Shown here piece after piece: positions 21,175 to 32,261 of a stretch of DNA of 64,000 bases (positions are counted from its first letter, which is position 1; each line of letters begins with the position of its first letter). Under the pieces are notes generated by a model. The model worked only from the letters and a program-made list of their open reading frames with translations. It was not told the origin of the DNA and ran no database searches. The DNA is from Shinisaurus crocodilurus. Lineage: Eukaryota; Chordata; Lepidosauria; Squamata; Shinisauridae. The translations under genes and the position numbers were made by a program. The stretch is taken from contig JAHFWL010001237.1 in assembly GCA_021292165.1 (NCBI GenBank), forward strand, positions 45,070 through 109,069. The letters are read 5' to 3'.

Positions 21175-21630
21175 GTGTGCCTTCTACCAGCTCCGGCTGG
21201 TGGTCCAGTTATGCCCCATCTGGACAAGGATAGCCTGGTTTCAGTAATCTGTGCTCTGGTAATCTCGAAGCTAGACTACTGCAATGCACTCTTTGTGGGT
21301 CTGCCCTTGAAGGCTGTTCAGAAGCTGCTGCTTGTACAAAATGTGGCAGCCAGACTTATTACTGGGACCAGAAGGTCTGAACATATAACACCAGTTCTGG
21401 CCCGCTTGCACTGGCTGCCTGTATGCTTCCGAGCCCAATTCAAGGTGCTGGTCTTAACCTTTAAAGCCCTACACGGCTTGGGACCACAGTACTTGATGGA
21501 ACGCCTCTCCCAACCACAATCTACCCAGACACTACCCTCAACATCTGGGGCCGTCCTCCGACGTCCACCTCCGAGGGAGGCTTGGAGGGTGGCAACAATG
21601 GGGAGGGCCTTTTCTGTGGTAGCCCCCTAA
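21175..21630 (+). pseudogene. L2 ORF2 C-terminal fragment
   Basis: About 150 codons of the region after the LINE polymerase domain. Recognisable phrases are LDYCNALFVGLP, AARLITGTRR, LHWLPV and FKALHGLGP, typical of L2-type ORF2. The catalytic YADD motif lies upstream of the truncation and is absent. A TAA stop at 21628-21630 breaks the frame just before the usual LWN..LP segment, which continues in the same frame after it. Non-functional. Confidence 0.82.
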
Positions 21631-21943
21631 CTCTGGAACAAGCTCCCCCCTGAGGGCTGCCTGGCACCAACTCTACTATCTTTTGGGGGCCAGGTTAAGA
21701 CTCCCCTCTAGGTTGAGGCTTTTAACAACTCTAAATAGTGTATGGTGGGGTGGTCATTTTTAACTTTTTTACTGGTCACGTTGTATTAATTTGTTTTAGC
21801 TAATCTGTGTCATTTTTTAAATTTCGTTTTAATTTTTTTATAATGTTTTTATTGTATATATTTTATATTGTACTGTATTTTTTTTCTGATTGTTGTAAAC
21901 CGCCCAGAGAACTTTGACTATAGGGCAGTATAGAAATAAAATT

Positions 21944-21991
<48 letters not shown>
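21944..21991. repeat. (ATC)n tail of the L2 element
   Basis: About 16 units, directly after the LINE 3' end, where L2-type elements carry a short tandem tail. Confidence 0.92.
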
Positions 21992-21992
<1 letters not shown>

Positions 21993-22682
21993 ATAATAAT
22001 AATGCCATAGAGCTAAAGGTATAGGATTGTAGCCTAATTCTTCTTTTGAGAATGTCCCTCAGTAAAGTTGCCAAGAAGTTTCTTAGTAATCCCTGCCCAC
22101 CCCCCAAATGTGAAATAGTTTAGCACCCTCAGGCCTTTTAATCCTTCATTGCTCACTGTGAGAATTTGAAGCTGCTAGTCAGTATATTTTGGCTCTCTAT
22201 ATGCTCAGTGTTGTCTATCTTCCTGATTTATGACACTCTTGCGCATTTCCATAAAAACGAAAACCCCCAAATCTTTCAATTGCACTGGCTGAAAACATTC
22301 TATAGAATCACATAGATAGATGGCTCTTGTAAAAAAAAAAAAAAAGGCTATTATGCTCTGCTTCTGTCTCTGTAGCACGGTTAAGGTAGATTTTTTAAAA
22401 CAATTGTCCCACATTTTTATGCTGGGCTTATGGAGTTGAATATCAATGATGCAAGATCATAACTCCCCAGGACACACAGTTTTAGATACCATGCACAGGC
22501 ACTAAGTGTGCAAATAACTATCTTGGATAAGCAAAGAAGTTGGAAGACTTGTCCATAGCAGCTTTGTACAATTAAGGACAACAAGCTTATCTTTCCTGGG
22601 AAACATTAAAATGCTAATCACTGCCAAAACAACAATGCTCATCTACTTTGGCCAACTTGTTGCTTAAAGGAACCGAATATTG
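21992..22682. other. No recognised feature
   Basis: Poly-A run at 22331-22344. Otherwise apparently single-copy. Confidence 0.45.
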
Positions 22683-22778
22683 CAGTGTTCTCCAACCTTG
22701 GGTCCCCAGATGTTTTTGGCCTACAACTCCCAGCATGCCCTAGCCAGCATAGCTGAAGCTCTCTGGCTGGTTCACAAA
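22683..22778. repeat. Half of a CAGTGTTCTCC foldback, joined to L2-tail-like sequence
   Basis: The left arm of the foldback (22683-22750) is followed by GCTGAAGCTCTCTGGCTGGTTCACAA-like sequence, which resembles the complement of the L2 3' end at 23895-23920. The right arm is missing. Confidence 0.6.
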
Positions 22779-22900
22779 ACAGACATCAAAGGCTGGAAAC
22801 AGCCACAGAGGCAGAGCTAAGTCATGGTCTGGTGGCTGAAGAGGTCCAGAATTCCTGAGGAAATCAAGAATGCTGTCTTGTCCAAAGGTGAGCACAAGTG

Positions 22901-23417
22901 CAAGCACGTGTCTGCTGAAAATATTCTTAAATTGTCAAACACGTCCTAGAAGGTAAATTTGGTCATGGAAAAGTCCATGAAAAATTGGTTTCTAGCAACT
23001 GCATGATTTTGCTTGTGGGTGCAAACATTTTTGCAAAATGTAGCAGCCAATGAGGTTTTCTAGAAGCCAAATAGTTGTGTGTCCTTTGTAATAATCTAGG
23101 TGGCCATCACCAGGTCCTATTTGTTTAGCCACCAGGTGAACGAGCAGTGTTCGACATCGCCAAGATTCTCTGAACGTCATCTCGCTGCTCATCTCATGCC
23201 CAATTCCAATTTGTGTTTGCAATCACTGCTCATTCTGTGTGAACGGGAAACTTGCACAAATTGAACAGTGATTGAACAGGAGATTTGCACTAGTTCCTCC
23301 AAATTTGCACAAATCTCCTCCATAGGGTAGAGTGGGGCTGGTTCAGGATATGGAGGAAATTTGTGCCAATTAGGACGTGTTCGACAATTTATGAATATTT
23401 TCAGCACACATGTGCTG
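22901..23417. mobile_element. Element bounded by a 46-bp inverted repeat, unknown family
   Basis: Arms 22901-22946 and 23372-23417 pair at about 41 of 46 positions (core CTGAAAATATTC..AAATTGTC). The 425-bp interior contains repeated TTTGCACAAAT-like motifs (23255-23315). No target duplication seen, so these could be subterminal repeats of a larger element. Confidence 0.6.
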
Positions 23418-23845
23418 AATTGAACTGTGGTGGGCTACCTGCTGGCCTGAAGGAAGAGTTTGTCTGTTGAGGGGCCAAAAGTGGCAGAAAAGCATTGCAG
23501 AACAGCTAGAACACAAAGGCTGGTGAAGATAGTTAGGGCCTCCTACCTTCCTCCTCATAAGTCAAGCACTGCCTGAGAAGGAGCGGCAAGGTCCCAGACA
23601 GGGGTAGTGTTAGGTACTGAAAAGATCTGGGGCTCAGGCCCACAGGATTAAAAAAAAAAAAAAAATTGCACAAATGTGCATATGCTATTTTACATATGCG
23701 CCAAAGTCTATGTGTGGGTGTGTTTAAAGGACCCTGTCTCCTAAGAACACCCCTATTTGGAAAAAGGGATGTATGGAAGAGTGGAAGGCATTTAATTTCA
23801 GAAAAAATATCTGAGGCAGAAAGACTTGGGGGCAGCAGCAGGAGG
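23418..23845. other. No recognised feature
   Basis: Poly-A run at 23651-23665, otherwise nothing recognised. Confidence 0.4.
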
Positions 23846-23930
23846 TGAAACACATGTTTATTTATTTCATTTCATTTCATTTATATACCGCCCCACAGCC
23901 GAAGCTCTCTGGGCGGTTCACAATACTGGA
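23846..23930 (-). repeat. L2-type LINE 3' end, antisense
   Basis: TTTATTTATTTCATTTCATT, then ATATACCGCCC and CTCTGGGCGGTTCACAA, is the complement of the L2 tails listed above. Confidence 0.75.
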
Positions 23931-23983
23931 TGTTGGCAAAAATCCAGCTAATCCATGGGGATCCAATGCAGCAGAGATCATCA

Positions 23984-24107
23984 GGACCCCTGTACCTTTA
24001 TTTCAGCAAGTGGCATGGACAGCAGAGGGCCTTCCAGAGATTTGGGGTGCCAAATGAAAGATTTGGGGGGCCCAGCCCTAGTGGGCTGCCCTCTAACACT
24101 GCCTCTG
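23984..24107. repeat. Dispersed repeat, pair with 45442-45578
   Basis: Shares ACCCCTGTACCTTTATTTCAG, AAATGAAAGATTTGGGG and CTAACACTGCCTCTG with 45442-45578, in the same orientation. The complement of its right end (CAGAGGCAGTGTTAG) looks like a hAT end. Confidence 0.62.
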
Positions 24108-24699
24108 GTCCCAGAAGACTGCTGTGGCTGCAATTCTGACTACAAAACTGGCTCTTTTAACTGCTCCACTTCATCAGTTCCTTGAAAGGACACCAGCCAA
24201 CACAGTGTGGAGGAAAAGCTCACTCAGGTAGACGTCAAGACCATCCAAGCCCACATATTTCAGAAAGGAAACATGAGAGCCTTTATATAACTTGGGGTAA
24301 AAATAATAATAATGCTGCAACATCAAGGGACTCTGTTCTGAAGCAAAACTTCAGCAGTGGAATTAATCAGCAACAGCGTAATTAATCAGCTTCTCCAAAG
24401 CTGCGACAGCTCTATTCCCTGTACAAGTGTGTGCACTTAAATCACAGCTGATATAATGTAGTTGCATGCATAAAAATAAAATTTACTCTCTTGTCAGTAG
24501 GAGCTGAACTTCTGAACCTCTGTGCTGTGATTACGCACAAAAACAATAAGTATGAAAAACTCCACCACCCCCTCTCTTACTAGAATATATCATTGTGCTG
24601 ACACAAGGGGTGCACGACTCAGCAAAACTCAAGCTCATAAAGAGTCTCCAAAATCCTCCTCATCAAAGCTCATTCTGCCTCATGTCCATATCAGATTGT
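24108..24699. other. No recognised feature
   Basis: Short AAT run near 24300. Nothing else recognised. Confidence 0.4.
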
Positions 24700-24996
24700 G
24701 AGCTTTGTTTTTTCCCACATGAAAATCCGTGCATATTTTTGTGCGCATTTCCCCGAATGTACACATCAGTTGTGTGCACTTTTGAAATGTTCACATTTTT
24801 CTCCCAATGACTAAAGTGTAGCTGCATGCATTTTTCAAAAACATTTTTTTAATCGCACAGATTGCATTGCAATTCAGAAATGTACAGACTTCATACAGGC
24901 CACAGATTGTGTTCAGTTCTGGGAGGTGCAAATTGGATAAATTCTGGTCAAAAATTTAAAAATGAACTGAAATGAATTTCTCACCAATCCCTAGGT
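24700..24996. repeat. AT-rich repeat with GCACATTT motifs, ends at a CCCTA end
   Basis: Contains TGTGCGCATTT, GTGTGCACTTTTGAAATGTTC and similar motifs, ending CACCAATCCCTA at 24985-24996. Likely related to 12318-12780, 39890-40085 and 47870-48128. Confidence 0.45.
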
Positions 24997-25784
24997 GACA
25001 TAGTGTGTTGCTGCAGTCCAATCGCTTTGTGACCATTTCTGGAACTGTCACAATGGCCAGGGCAAATTATGTTCTCATCTTAGGGAGCATTCCTATGGCC
25101 ACTAGACACCTCAGAACCTGGAATCCATGCTCTGACCCCCCTCACAGCCAGTGAGGAAAGAACTGAGCTGGCTGCCTCTCCAAGGTCAAGAACTTGACCT
25201 TGGAAGGGGTGGTGGTAAAGGGGGTGTTCCAGAGGGCAGAGAGGAGACTGCAAATGCCAGGGTATGACATATCCTGTGTCCTCCGCAGCCTCCTTCCCTC
25301 CGCTTCTGAAACGCCCCAGCTACATAGCCAACAACAGCTGTCTAGTGAAAATGCACAGTGGGGAGGTGAAGATTGCCTCCGATGCTCCTCCCATTCTGCC
25401 CTGGATGATCATCAGCCTCCAAATTTGGAGGCTGACGATCATCTCGATTGGATTGAATGATTAAGAAATCTATTGACATCTATGAAGCATGTAATGATAG
25501 GCCCAAGTCATGCATACCTGGACCAATGAAGGGCTTCTTATGGTGGAGGATCAGCATGGGCACCTGTCCTATCCAACAAGCAGATAACATCACCTGTGAG
25601 CTGGGCACTCGATGCAAACTTTCAATCATGTGGTGGCCTAAATTATAAAAGTCTTCTCCCCATAAAAAAAGGAGAAGTTGGAATAGCACGAATACAGTCT
25701 GTGTGGGAATGGTTGGACAGTCATGTGGAATTTCATTGTGTCATATGTGACATCGGTGTGGTGATGTGTCCACGTAGCAAACAG
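24997..25784. other. No recognised gene; contains one strong palindrome
   Basis: Opens with possible MITE-like sequence. The palindrome at 25404-25443 is listed separately. A G/A-rich stretch around 25195-25260 has no clear origin. Confidence 0.4.
25404..25443. repeat. 40-bp near-perfect palindrome
   Basis: GATGATCATCAGCCTCCAAA is followed by its near-perfect complement, with one mismatch. No loop. It could be the centre of a foldback element or an extruding hairpin. Confidence 0.85.
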
Positions 25785-25960
25785 TCTTATCCTAAGTTAG
25801 ACCATCTGTTCACGTAGCTCAGTGTTGTCTACACAAACTGCCAATGGCTCTCCAGGGATTCAGACAGGAGTCTTTCCCAACCCTACCAAGAATTCTCCAG
25901 GAATTGAACCTGGACCTTTTGCATGCAAAGTATGTGCTCTGCCACTGATCCGTGGTCCAC
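25785..25960 (-). mobile_element. tRNA-derived SINE, antisense
   Basis: Complement of the 604-812 type: TAGCTCAGTGTTGTCTAC, then CCAGGAATTGAACCTGGACC (complement of box B) and TGCTCTGCCACTGATC (complement of box A). Confidence 0.8.
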
Positions 25961-26010
25961 TCCAGGCAAAACATTTTGCTAGCCCAGTATGTATGAGCCA
26001 GGCTACAGTG

Positions 26011-26011
<1 letters not shown>

Positions 26012-26047
<36 letters not shown>
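26012..26047. repeat. (TA)n microsatellite
   Basis: About 18 TA units just left of the inverted-repeat element. Two more TA tracts (26105-26147 and 26504-26530) lie inside that element's arms. Confidence 0.93.
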
Positions 26048-26051
<4 letters not shown>

Positions 26052-26074
26052 CAATAAAGGTATAGTGAAATAGA

Positions 26075-26102
26075 CTCAATTTATAATATCAAAGATTTAC
26101 AG

Positions 26103-26152
<50 letters not shown>

Positions 26153-26557
26153 AAACATGTATAAGCCAGAAACAAATAGACATGTAAAATATAACTTCTC
26201 AAGGGCTGAAGATAATCTTGAATTGAGGATACAGAGCAATAGATTATAAACTGGATCTAGTGGGAACTACAGTGCCACTGAGGAAGGCCGTTCGGGCCGA
26301 AACGCGTTTGGCTTCTCCACCAGATAGCAGGAAAGCTTCTATATTGTGAGGACCTATCTCGGGAACCAACTAACAAAAAACATTGGCACAAATAAGACTT
26401 CACCCAGAGACAAAAGTCCTCCAGTCTGAAAAGACATTCAAGATTATCTTCAGCCCTTGAGAAGTTATATTTTACATGTCTATTTGTTTCTGGCTTATAC
26501 ATGTTATATATATATATATATATATATATCTGTAAATCTTTGATATTATAAATTGAG
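26075..26557 (+). mobile_element. Inverted-repeat element with hammerhead-like core, candidate Penelope-like terminal repeat
   Basis: Two perfect nested inverted repeats: 68 bp (26155-26222 with 26437-26504) and 29 bp (26075-26103 with 26529-26557), separated by (TA)n on both sides. The 214-bp loop holds the hammerhead-like motif at 26278-26310. Penelope-like retroelements are known to carry inverted terminal segments and hammerhead ribozymes in their terminal repeats, which is the reason for this guess. No reverse transcriptase or GIY-YIG sequence is present here, so the assignment rests on structure and motif only. Confidence 0.55.
26278..26310 (+). ncRNA. Hammerhead-ribozyme-like core motif
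   Basis: CTGAGGA (26278-26284) matches the conserved CUGANGA core. GGCC (26286-26289) can pair with GGCC (26295-26298) as stem II across a five-base loop. GAAA (26299-26302) completes the core, and CGCG follows as a possible short stem III. One extra A (26285) precedes stem II, so canonical pairing is imperfect. Self-cleavage is not shown. Confidence 0.45.
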
Positions 26558-26710
26558 CCTTTCAGATTAGCACACAGAATTCAATTCTTGGCAAGTCACA
26601 GTCAGTGAACAGTTGCTCTTCAGAAAGATGCTTGAAGAATAAATACCATAGATGTCCCTCTGTGGTGCATTAACCACAGGTGAACCACAGGGCAGGAGCA
26701 GCTGTACACA

Positions 26711-26810
26711 TGCCATTTTCAGAACCATGCCTCATGTTATCGTCAAGTGGCACTAAAGGATGCCATTTTCAGAACCATGCCTCATGTTATTGTCAAGTGG
26801 TAATAAAGGA
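26711..26810. repeat. Tandem duplication, 2 x 50 bp
   Basis: Units 26711-26760 and 26761-26810 start TGCCATTTTCAGAACCATGC and differ at a few positions only. Confidence 0.93.
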
Positions 26811-27105
26811 TTCTTCTGAGCACCAGGTGATCAAACAACAAGGCATGGCCATCATCTACATGACCTTCTCATGAGCTTCCAGAGTCATTTGTTTGACCAC
26901 TGTGGGAAACAGAATGCTGAGAAATAGGGGCTGAGGTTGGACTAAGCAAATTTGCTATTATATTGTGCTTGTGGCAGAGGAGAAAGCCGGAGATACATGA
27001 GAGAAGGCATACATGGAGGAAGGGACAGAGAGAGAGAGAGAGAGAGAATGAGAGAAAGAGAGAGGTGGCAGATGGGCTGTGCATGAGAAAGACAAAGGAC
27101 AGGGA

Positions 27106-27331
27106 TGTGTGAGCAGGGGAGGCTGGTGACTCCTATGTCAGTGGGGATCCTTTTCCACTGCAGCTTTTTGTTTGAGCTTTATAGGAGCTCTCCATGGTGC
27201 TGGACTCCATCTCCAAAACAGGTTCGCTACCATGGAGCACCGTGGATAGCTCCTATAAAGCTCTAAATAAAAGCTGCAATGGATAAGGAGCCCCACTGAC
27301 ACAGGAGTCACCAGCCTCCCCTGGTTGTGAG
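27106..27331. mobile_element. CAGTGGAGG-family MITE
   Basis: The element is 27114-27323 (210 bp), ends CAGGGGAGGCTGGTGACTCC and the same sequence in complement. Flanks TGTGTGAG and GTTGTGAG match at 6 of 8 positions. The internal inverted repeat pairs TTTATAGGAGCT (27178) with AGCTCCTATAAA (27249). A (GA)n stretch lies just upstream (27028-27062). Confidence 0.8.
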
Positions 27332-29604
27332 GCAGAACAGTTGACAAGGTGAGTGTGAACGGAGAAAAGAGATGGGCAAGAGAGAAGCTTGCATTGCATT
27401 AGAGATGGGTCGGGGATGAGAGGCGAGAAAGAGACATTCTCTCATAGTACACTGGGCAGGAACCACAAGGTGTTTGTGTGTTTGTGTACGTGTGTGTGTG
27501 TTGGTGCGCACAGGCACATGTTGTGTGGGTTGGAATTTATTTAGCAGCCTAAGCCAATTCTAATATTCTCATGAATGTTTCTTGCATTCTCTTCTGAGAC
27601 ACACACTTCATGGAAGGGGGGAAACTTATTCCGTATTGGAAGACTGTGTGAGCTGTATCTGCACTGGGAGCACATGACTTAGAGGTGTTCAAACAAACAC
27701 ACCACACATTCAGTGGACACATGATGGAGTAGTGGGAAATGCCCCTCCCATGCAGATGCACCTGCTGGCCGTGCCTCCCAGATGCCATGAGTTCCCTGTT
27801 GGTGAGAAGCCCCCCTCCCGATCATGCTTACCTGCATAGGGGGGAGGTGGCAGCAGAGGGGACGACGCCAGACATCCAGGGCCGGGACCCGACAAGTGGA
27901 GAGGCCCAGCGCCATGGATGGGAAATGTCAAAGCTGAAACCTTGCAAGATGTGTAAAATTGTGTCTCAGCAGAACAGGATTTGGTCCAGCCTCTATACAA
28001 CCTGGGCCACGTGGCTCAGCCACATTCCAGGCCAGCTGGGTTGGCAGCATGAGCATTTCGTGCCACCAGAAGTGAAGTGAAGCCCTATTCGGACTCCTCC
28101 ATGTGGCATGGTCTGCTTTTGTTCCCATGGCTGAGGATAAATACTGGGTGGAGGACATGGAGTTTGGCCCTTTAAATTGTAGCCAGTGATCTGTGCCTCC
28201 ACAGCACCGGGCTGCAGAGTCCCGCCAGGAGTTCACCAGTTGAGCAGCGCCCCCTTCCCATCAGTTGAGGACTCAGGCCTCTTCCCCCCTGAAGCTGATG
28301 TAGCTTTGTACCCTAGGCCTGATTATATTAAGCCCCAGAAAATTGCACAGGCCTAATTCTGAATGGGGCCAGGCGGTCAAGATAATGCCATGGAAAGGTC
28401 AGAAATGGGTCCAGCCAGAAGAAGGCAGGCTTACAAAAGGGACTCAGTAAGAGGGTGGATCCCAGGGAGAGACATCCCCGCAGGAGGATTAATAGCCAGG
28501 AGGGCCCTGAGAAGGAAGGGCCCATCCAGAGCAGGGCACCTATAAGGAGCAACCCCTAAAGAAAAAATGGCCCCACTCCTACAGGACAGGCAAGAGGAGA
28601 GCAATGGGTGGGACTGTATAGGCCAGTATCCTCTACTGCACTAATGTCACAATTTACATTCAATCAGTGATCTGCCTTTATAGGGAAGCCCCTATATATG
28701 TAGGGGTTGCCCGTTGACCTTCCATCGTATTAAGAGTGCACGCAGTTTGATATCGCATAAGAACTGCCCTTTTCGAAGATGTCTTAGGATAGATTCTTGC
28801 AAGTGTTGTGCATTTTGATACAGCTTTCCTGGTGACCTTTTTTCTTTTTTAAAAAAAGTGACAAAAATAGTCCTTTATTGTCTCCTTGATTCTTTATTCC
28901 TTTGTCACAATTTTATGTTCGGCTGCTTCCCTGCATCTGCTAAATCTCCAAAGAAATCACCCCTGCACTGTTGCCTGCAGCAAACAGGGTTGGAGAAGGC
29001 TGGGGAACGACGTGGAGCAGTTGTAAGCTTTCCCCCCGAGACGATGAATACGTCCAGCCTAAGCAGGTACCAAATTGGCTATATCTAGCCCCAGGGGAAT
29101 ACTGTGTAAAGAAGTCGGAGAAAACTTTCAGCCTGAAACTGCCTAGCACAACTAGATGAGTTATTTAGGTCTTTCCCCACAGTTATAGTCACAATCTTTG
29201 CAAATAAAAAGCCATCATAATAAGCACTAGGGACTTTTCATGCTTTGTCTCATTAATGCCAGTATTAGAAGGTACTCAAATGAAGTCAAATATAATGAGG
29301 TCCCTTTTGTTTTAATCTGAATGGATTTTAACTGCAAGCATCGTTCCATATTCACTCATCTGGAGTGCTGGGATAGCACACCCTCCAACATTTCACAGAT
29401 GAAAATAGGGATACACATGTGAATTTGTAAGAGGTATGATTAAGCAACATGAAGGTGTGATCAAGGGGGTGTGGCCAGGCAACCAAAGGTCATGGTCAAG
29501 TACAAAGGTTATTAGAGGAAACACACAAAACTGCAGTATTTTCTCCCTCTCACCTAGAACCTGGAGTTATCCACTAAAGTGAAATGGTGGCACATTTGGG
29601 ACAA
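27332..29604. other. No recognised gene
   Basis: A TG-rich tract lies at 27471-27502. Sequence at 27720-28330 is more GC-rich with some CpG, but no exon, promoter or repeat end is convincing. From 28340 on it appears single-copy. Confidence 0.45.
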
Positions 29605-29945
29605 ACAAAATGAAGTATTTCTTTGCATAGTGCATAGTTAAACTGTGGAATTCACTACCACAAGATGTAGCGATGGCTGCCAACTTGGAGTAGACAAATT
29701 CATGGAGGATAGTATCTAGTTTCATTTCTCATAAGGCTATCAATGGATTAGTCATGATGGCTACATAGCACCTCCAGGATTGGAGACACCATGCCTCTGA
29801 ATACCAGTTGCTGGGGAATATGAGTGGGAGCATACTCTTACCCTCATGTCCTGCTTGAGAGCTTTCCAGAGCATCTGGTTGGTCACTGTGGGAAACAGGA
29901 TGCTGGACCAGATAGGCCTTTCCAGTAGGGCTCTTTTTATGGTCT
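29605..29945 (+). mobile_element. CR1-type LINE 3' end, old
   Basis: TTCTTTGCATAGTGCATAGT begins the ORF2 terminal segment, followed by the 3' region ending GGATGCTGGACCAGATAGGC. Heavily diverged from the copy at 57381-57724. Confidence 0.68.
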
Positions 29946-30363
29946 TAACCTAGCACAGAGGAAGGCATGATTATGAACACTTTCTCTTACAAGAAGATGC
30001 AAGCCCAGTTCCTATTACAAACCCAGGTTGCTTAAGTGTATGCAGGGACTTGGTTTGCATGAAAATGTCCTTCCTTTTGTCTGTTAGATTTATGGGCTGA
30101 ATAAGGCAATCTGGAGGTTAATTTTTGACAGCCAAGTTCAGAGCACAAGCCTTTTAAGGGCACAAATTGTGTCAGTCTTCAGAATAAATTCATGAGAAGC
30201 TGCCGATTATAAGTCTCTGGCCATCAAGGGCTATTCCTGGAGTTCCGATAGGAGCAAAGTCTAGTTTTACAGCCTGATGCTATAAATGTTCATTCAAAAG
30301 CTACTCCCACTTCTTTCAATGGGGCTTTACTCTCAAGAAGGTGGCCAGAATACTGCTGCCTTA
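29946..30363. other. No recognised feature
   Basis: No repeat end seen until the MITE at 30364. Confidence 0.4.
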
Positions 30364-30450
30364 TAGCACAATCCTAGGCATGATCACTCAGAAGTATGTC
30401 CCATGGAATTCAATAGGGCTTACTCCCAAGTAAGTGTACAATTGAATCAC
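30364..30450. mobile_element. Harbinger-like MITE, GCACAATCC family, diverged
   Basis: AGCACAATCCTAGGCATGA, CAGAAGTATGTCCCATGGAA and GGGCTTACTCCCAAGTAAG are in the order seen in this MITE family. The right end is eroded. Confidence 0.55.
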
Positions 30451-32118
30451 ACTATTAGATTTAGGTAAATTCAATAATAAGTTGTCAAGGAGGGCCACTG
30501 ATATTGACTATGCTTTGTTAAAAGACTCAGAAGGCCTAACCATTTTTTAAAAATTATTATTATGGAGAAAGGGTATGCCTTAAATGTAAATGTATTCTGG
30601 GACAAAATATTTCAACCTTTATTCTTTTTAAAAAATTCATGGTTAGAGGTTAATAAATATTTTTCCTTTCCACAATTCATATATCTTGCATTTGAGCACA
30701 GATATCTAGTATTAAACACTGAAGCCCCATGTTTTAAAGCAATTTACAACACTGACCATCACATCTTGTGGCAGCAAATTGATTATGCATTGTGTGAAGA
30801 AGTATCTTGTAATTGAGGGATAATTGTGAAATGCTGCTCCTTGCTAGAAGAAGAGGTGCCAGTGCTAGGATGACTTTTCCAGAATTATATTATTATATAA
30901 TAAAATAATAATAATAATATCTTATATATTATAATTATAACATTATTATATTATATATTATTTTATAATATTTTATAAGTGGCTTTTGTAATTTTTTTTA
31001 CCTTACTTAAACCCTTAATGGTCGATATCTAGTGTTTTTCGGGGTGGTGGTGGTGGTGGTGCCAGTGCTTGCAGGGCAATCCCTTTCTTTTTGTTTTAAA
31101 ATTGTCAGGATTAGCACAAATTAAACAGGTGAAGCATACCCACCCCACACCCCCAAACATGGAGCTTCAGAGAGAAGGGGACGTTTCTTGCATTTCCTTC
31201 TGACACTGTATCTCACTTGTTAGAGGTACAGAGTCAGCTCTGTTAGGAAATAAAATCTTTGGCAATATAAAGATAAGAATCATGTGATAAATTCCCTCAT
31301 TCACCTCTCCGTAGGTCCAGGCCAGCAGGTGCAGCCTCCACCTCCTTTTCTTTTCACCAAGCTAATCCCTTCCCCATGTGCACATGCATCACACACATTC
31401 TCATGTGGCCCTCCCAGCTTAGCAGCATCTGTCTCTCCATGGAGACCCTGTGGCTGTTCGAGCCTAAGCAGAGCTGCTCTTAAAGGAGCCATGGGCAAAA
31501 TTCAATTGCAGCTAAGCTAAAACTGCAAGTTTAGCTCTAATTACCGATGGCCCCTTTAAGAGCAGCTTAAAGTAGCTGGGAATTCGGGACTCTGCATGAC
31601 AAAGTGAGAAGCCATAATGGCTTAAGGGTTTTCGTGATGGTCCTGGCATTTTTGTGGCAATTGGTGACTATGGAATAGACTGTGTGTGTGTGTATGTGTG
31701 TGTGTGTTCTGGCCCACTGTTGACACATTAAAAGCTCTGCATCAGTGCTAGACAATGCTCAATTAGTATGCATATATTTTAAAAAGATATATGCAACAGT
31801 CTCTCTCCCACCTTCTGAAAGTGGTAAAATAAAATTTTCAAAGACAGGAGAAAGTTCTTAAAGTGTAAGTGTAAGTCTCACTTACAGCAGGAAGTGAATG
31901 TCATGGATCATGATCAGCTCTCTGAGATGTCAAGGCTGAATACGTGTTGGGGCACCAAGCCTGACCCATCACTTCAACAGTGCTCCTTACTGATGTGGCT
32001 TGGGCACTTGCAAAGGCTAGAAGCAGCCCAAGAACATGGTTGGTTTGTGAACCCACCTCTTGAAGGTTAAGGGAGCCCACTGAGAGCCAAGCGAGACATG
32101 ACTCCATTCACACAATTA
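30451..32118. other. No recognised gene
   Basis: Contains TTA-rich DNA (30885-30980), (TGG)n at 31043-31061, (TG)n at 31679-31708 and the foldback at 31472-31568. An 84-codon frame at 30562-30816 resembles no protein I know. Confidence 0.45.
31472..31568. repeat. Small foldback sequence
   Basis: Arms AGCTGCTCTTAAAGGAGCCA (31472-31491) and the complement of AGCTGCTCTTAAAGGGGCCA (31548-31567), 55 bp apart. MITE-like, no target duplication seen. Confidence 0.6.
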
Positions 32119-32131
32119 GATCCCCCCCCCC

Positions 32132-32261
32132 GTGGTGCCGATCTGGATCCACTCTGCCTTTACCTACTATTTGAGTTGGAATGGAAATTCTCATTCATTC
32201 CAATGGAAGCTTTCCTTCCAACGCAAATAGCAGGTACAGGCCCCTGATGAAGATCGGAACT
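32132..32261. repeat. Foldback sequence between two C-tracts
   Basis: Left arm 32132-32182 and right arm 32215-32261 pair imperfectly (GTTGGAA and CCGATCT conserved). C-tracts lie outside at 32121-32131 and 32284-32296. Probably an old MITE. Confidence 0.5.

Larger units (their letters stand above)
21160..21991 (+). mobile_element. L2-type LINE, 5'-truncated
   Basis: Coding remnant (21175-21630), then a 3' UTR ending TTGTAAACCGCCCAGAGA (21893-21910), TAGGGCAGTATAGAAATAAA and an (ATC)n tail (21944-21991). The end matches those at 39400-39493 and 61100-61170, and the complement at 23885-23925. Confidence 0.82.

Noticed and set aside
22320..22345. Poly-A run as a retroposon tail
   Set aside because: No flanking direct repeat or transcript-like sequence upstream.
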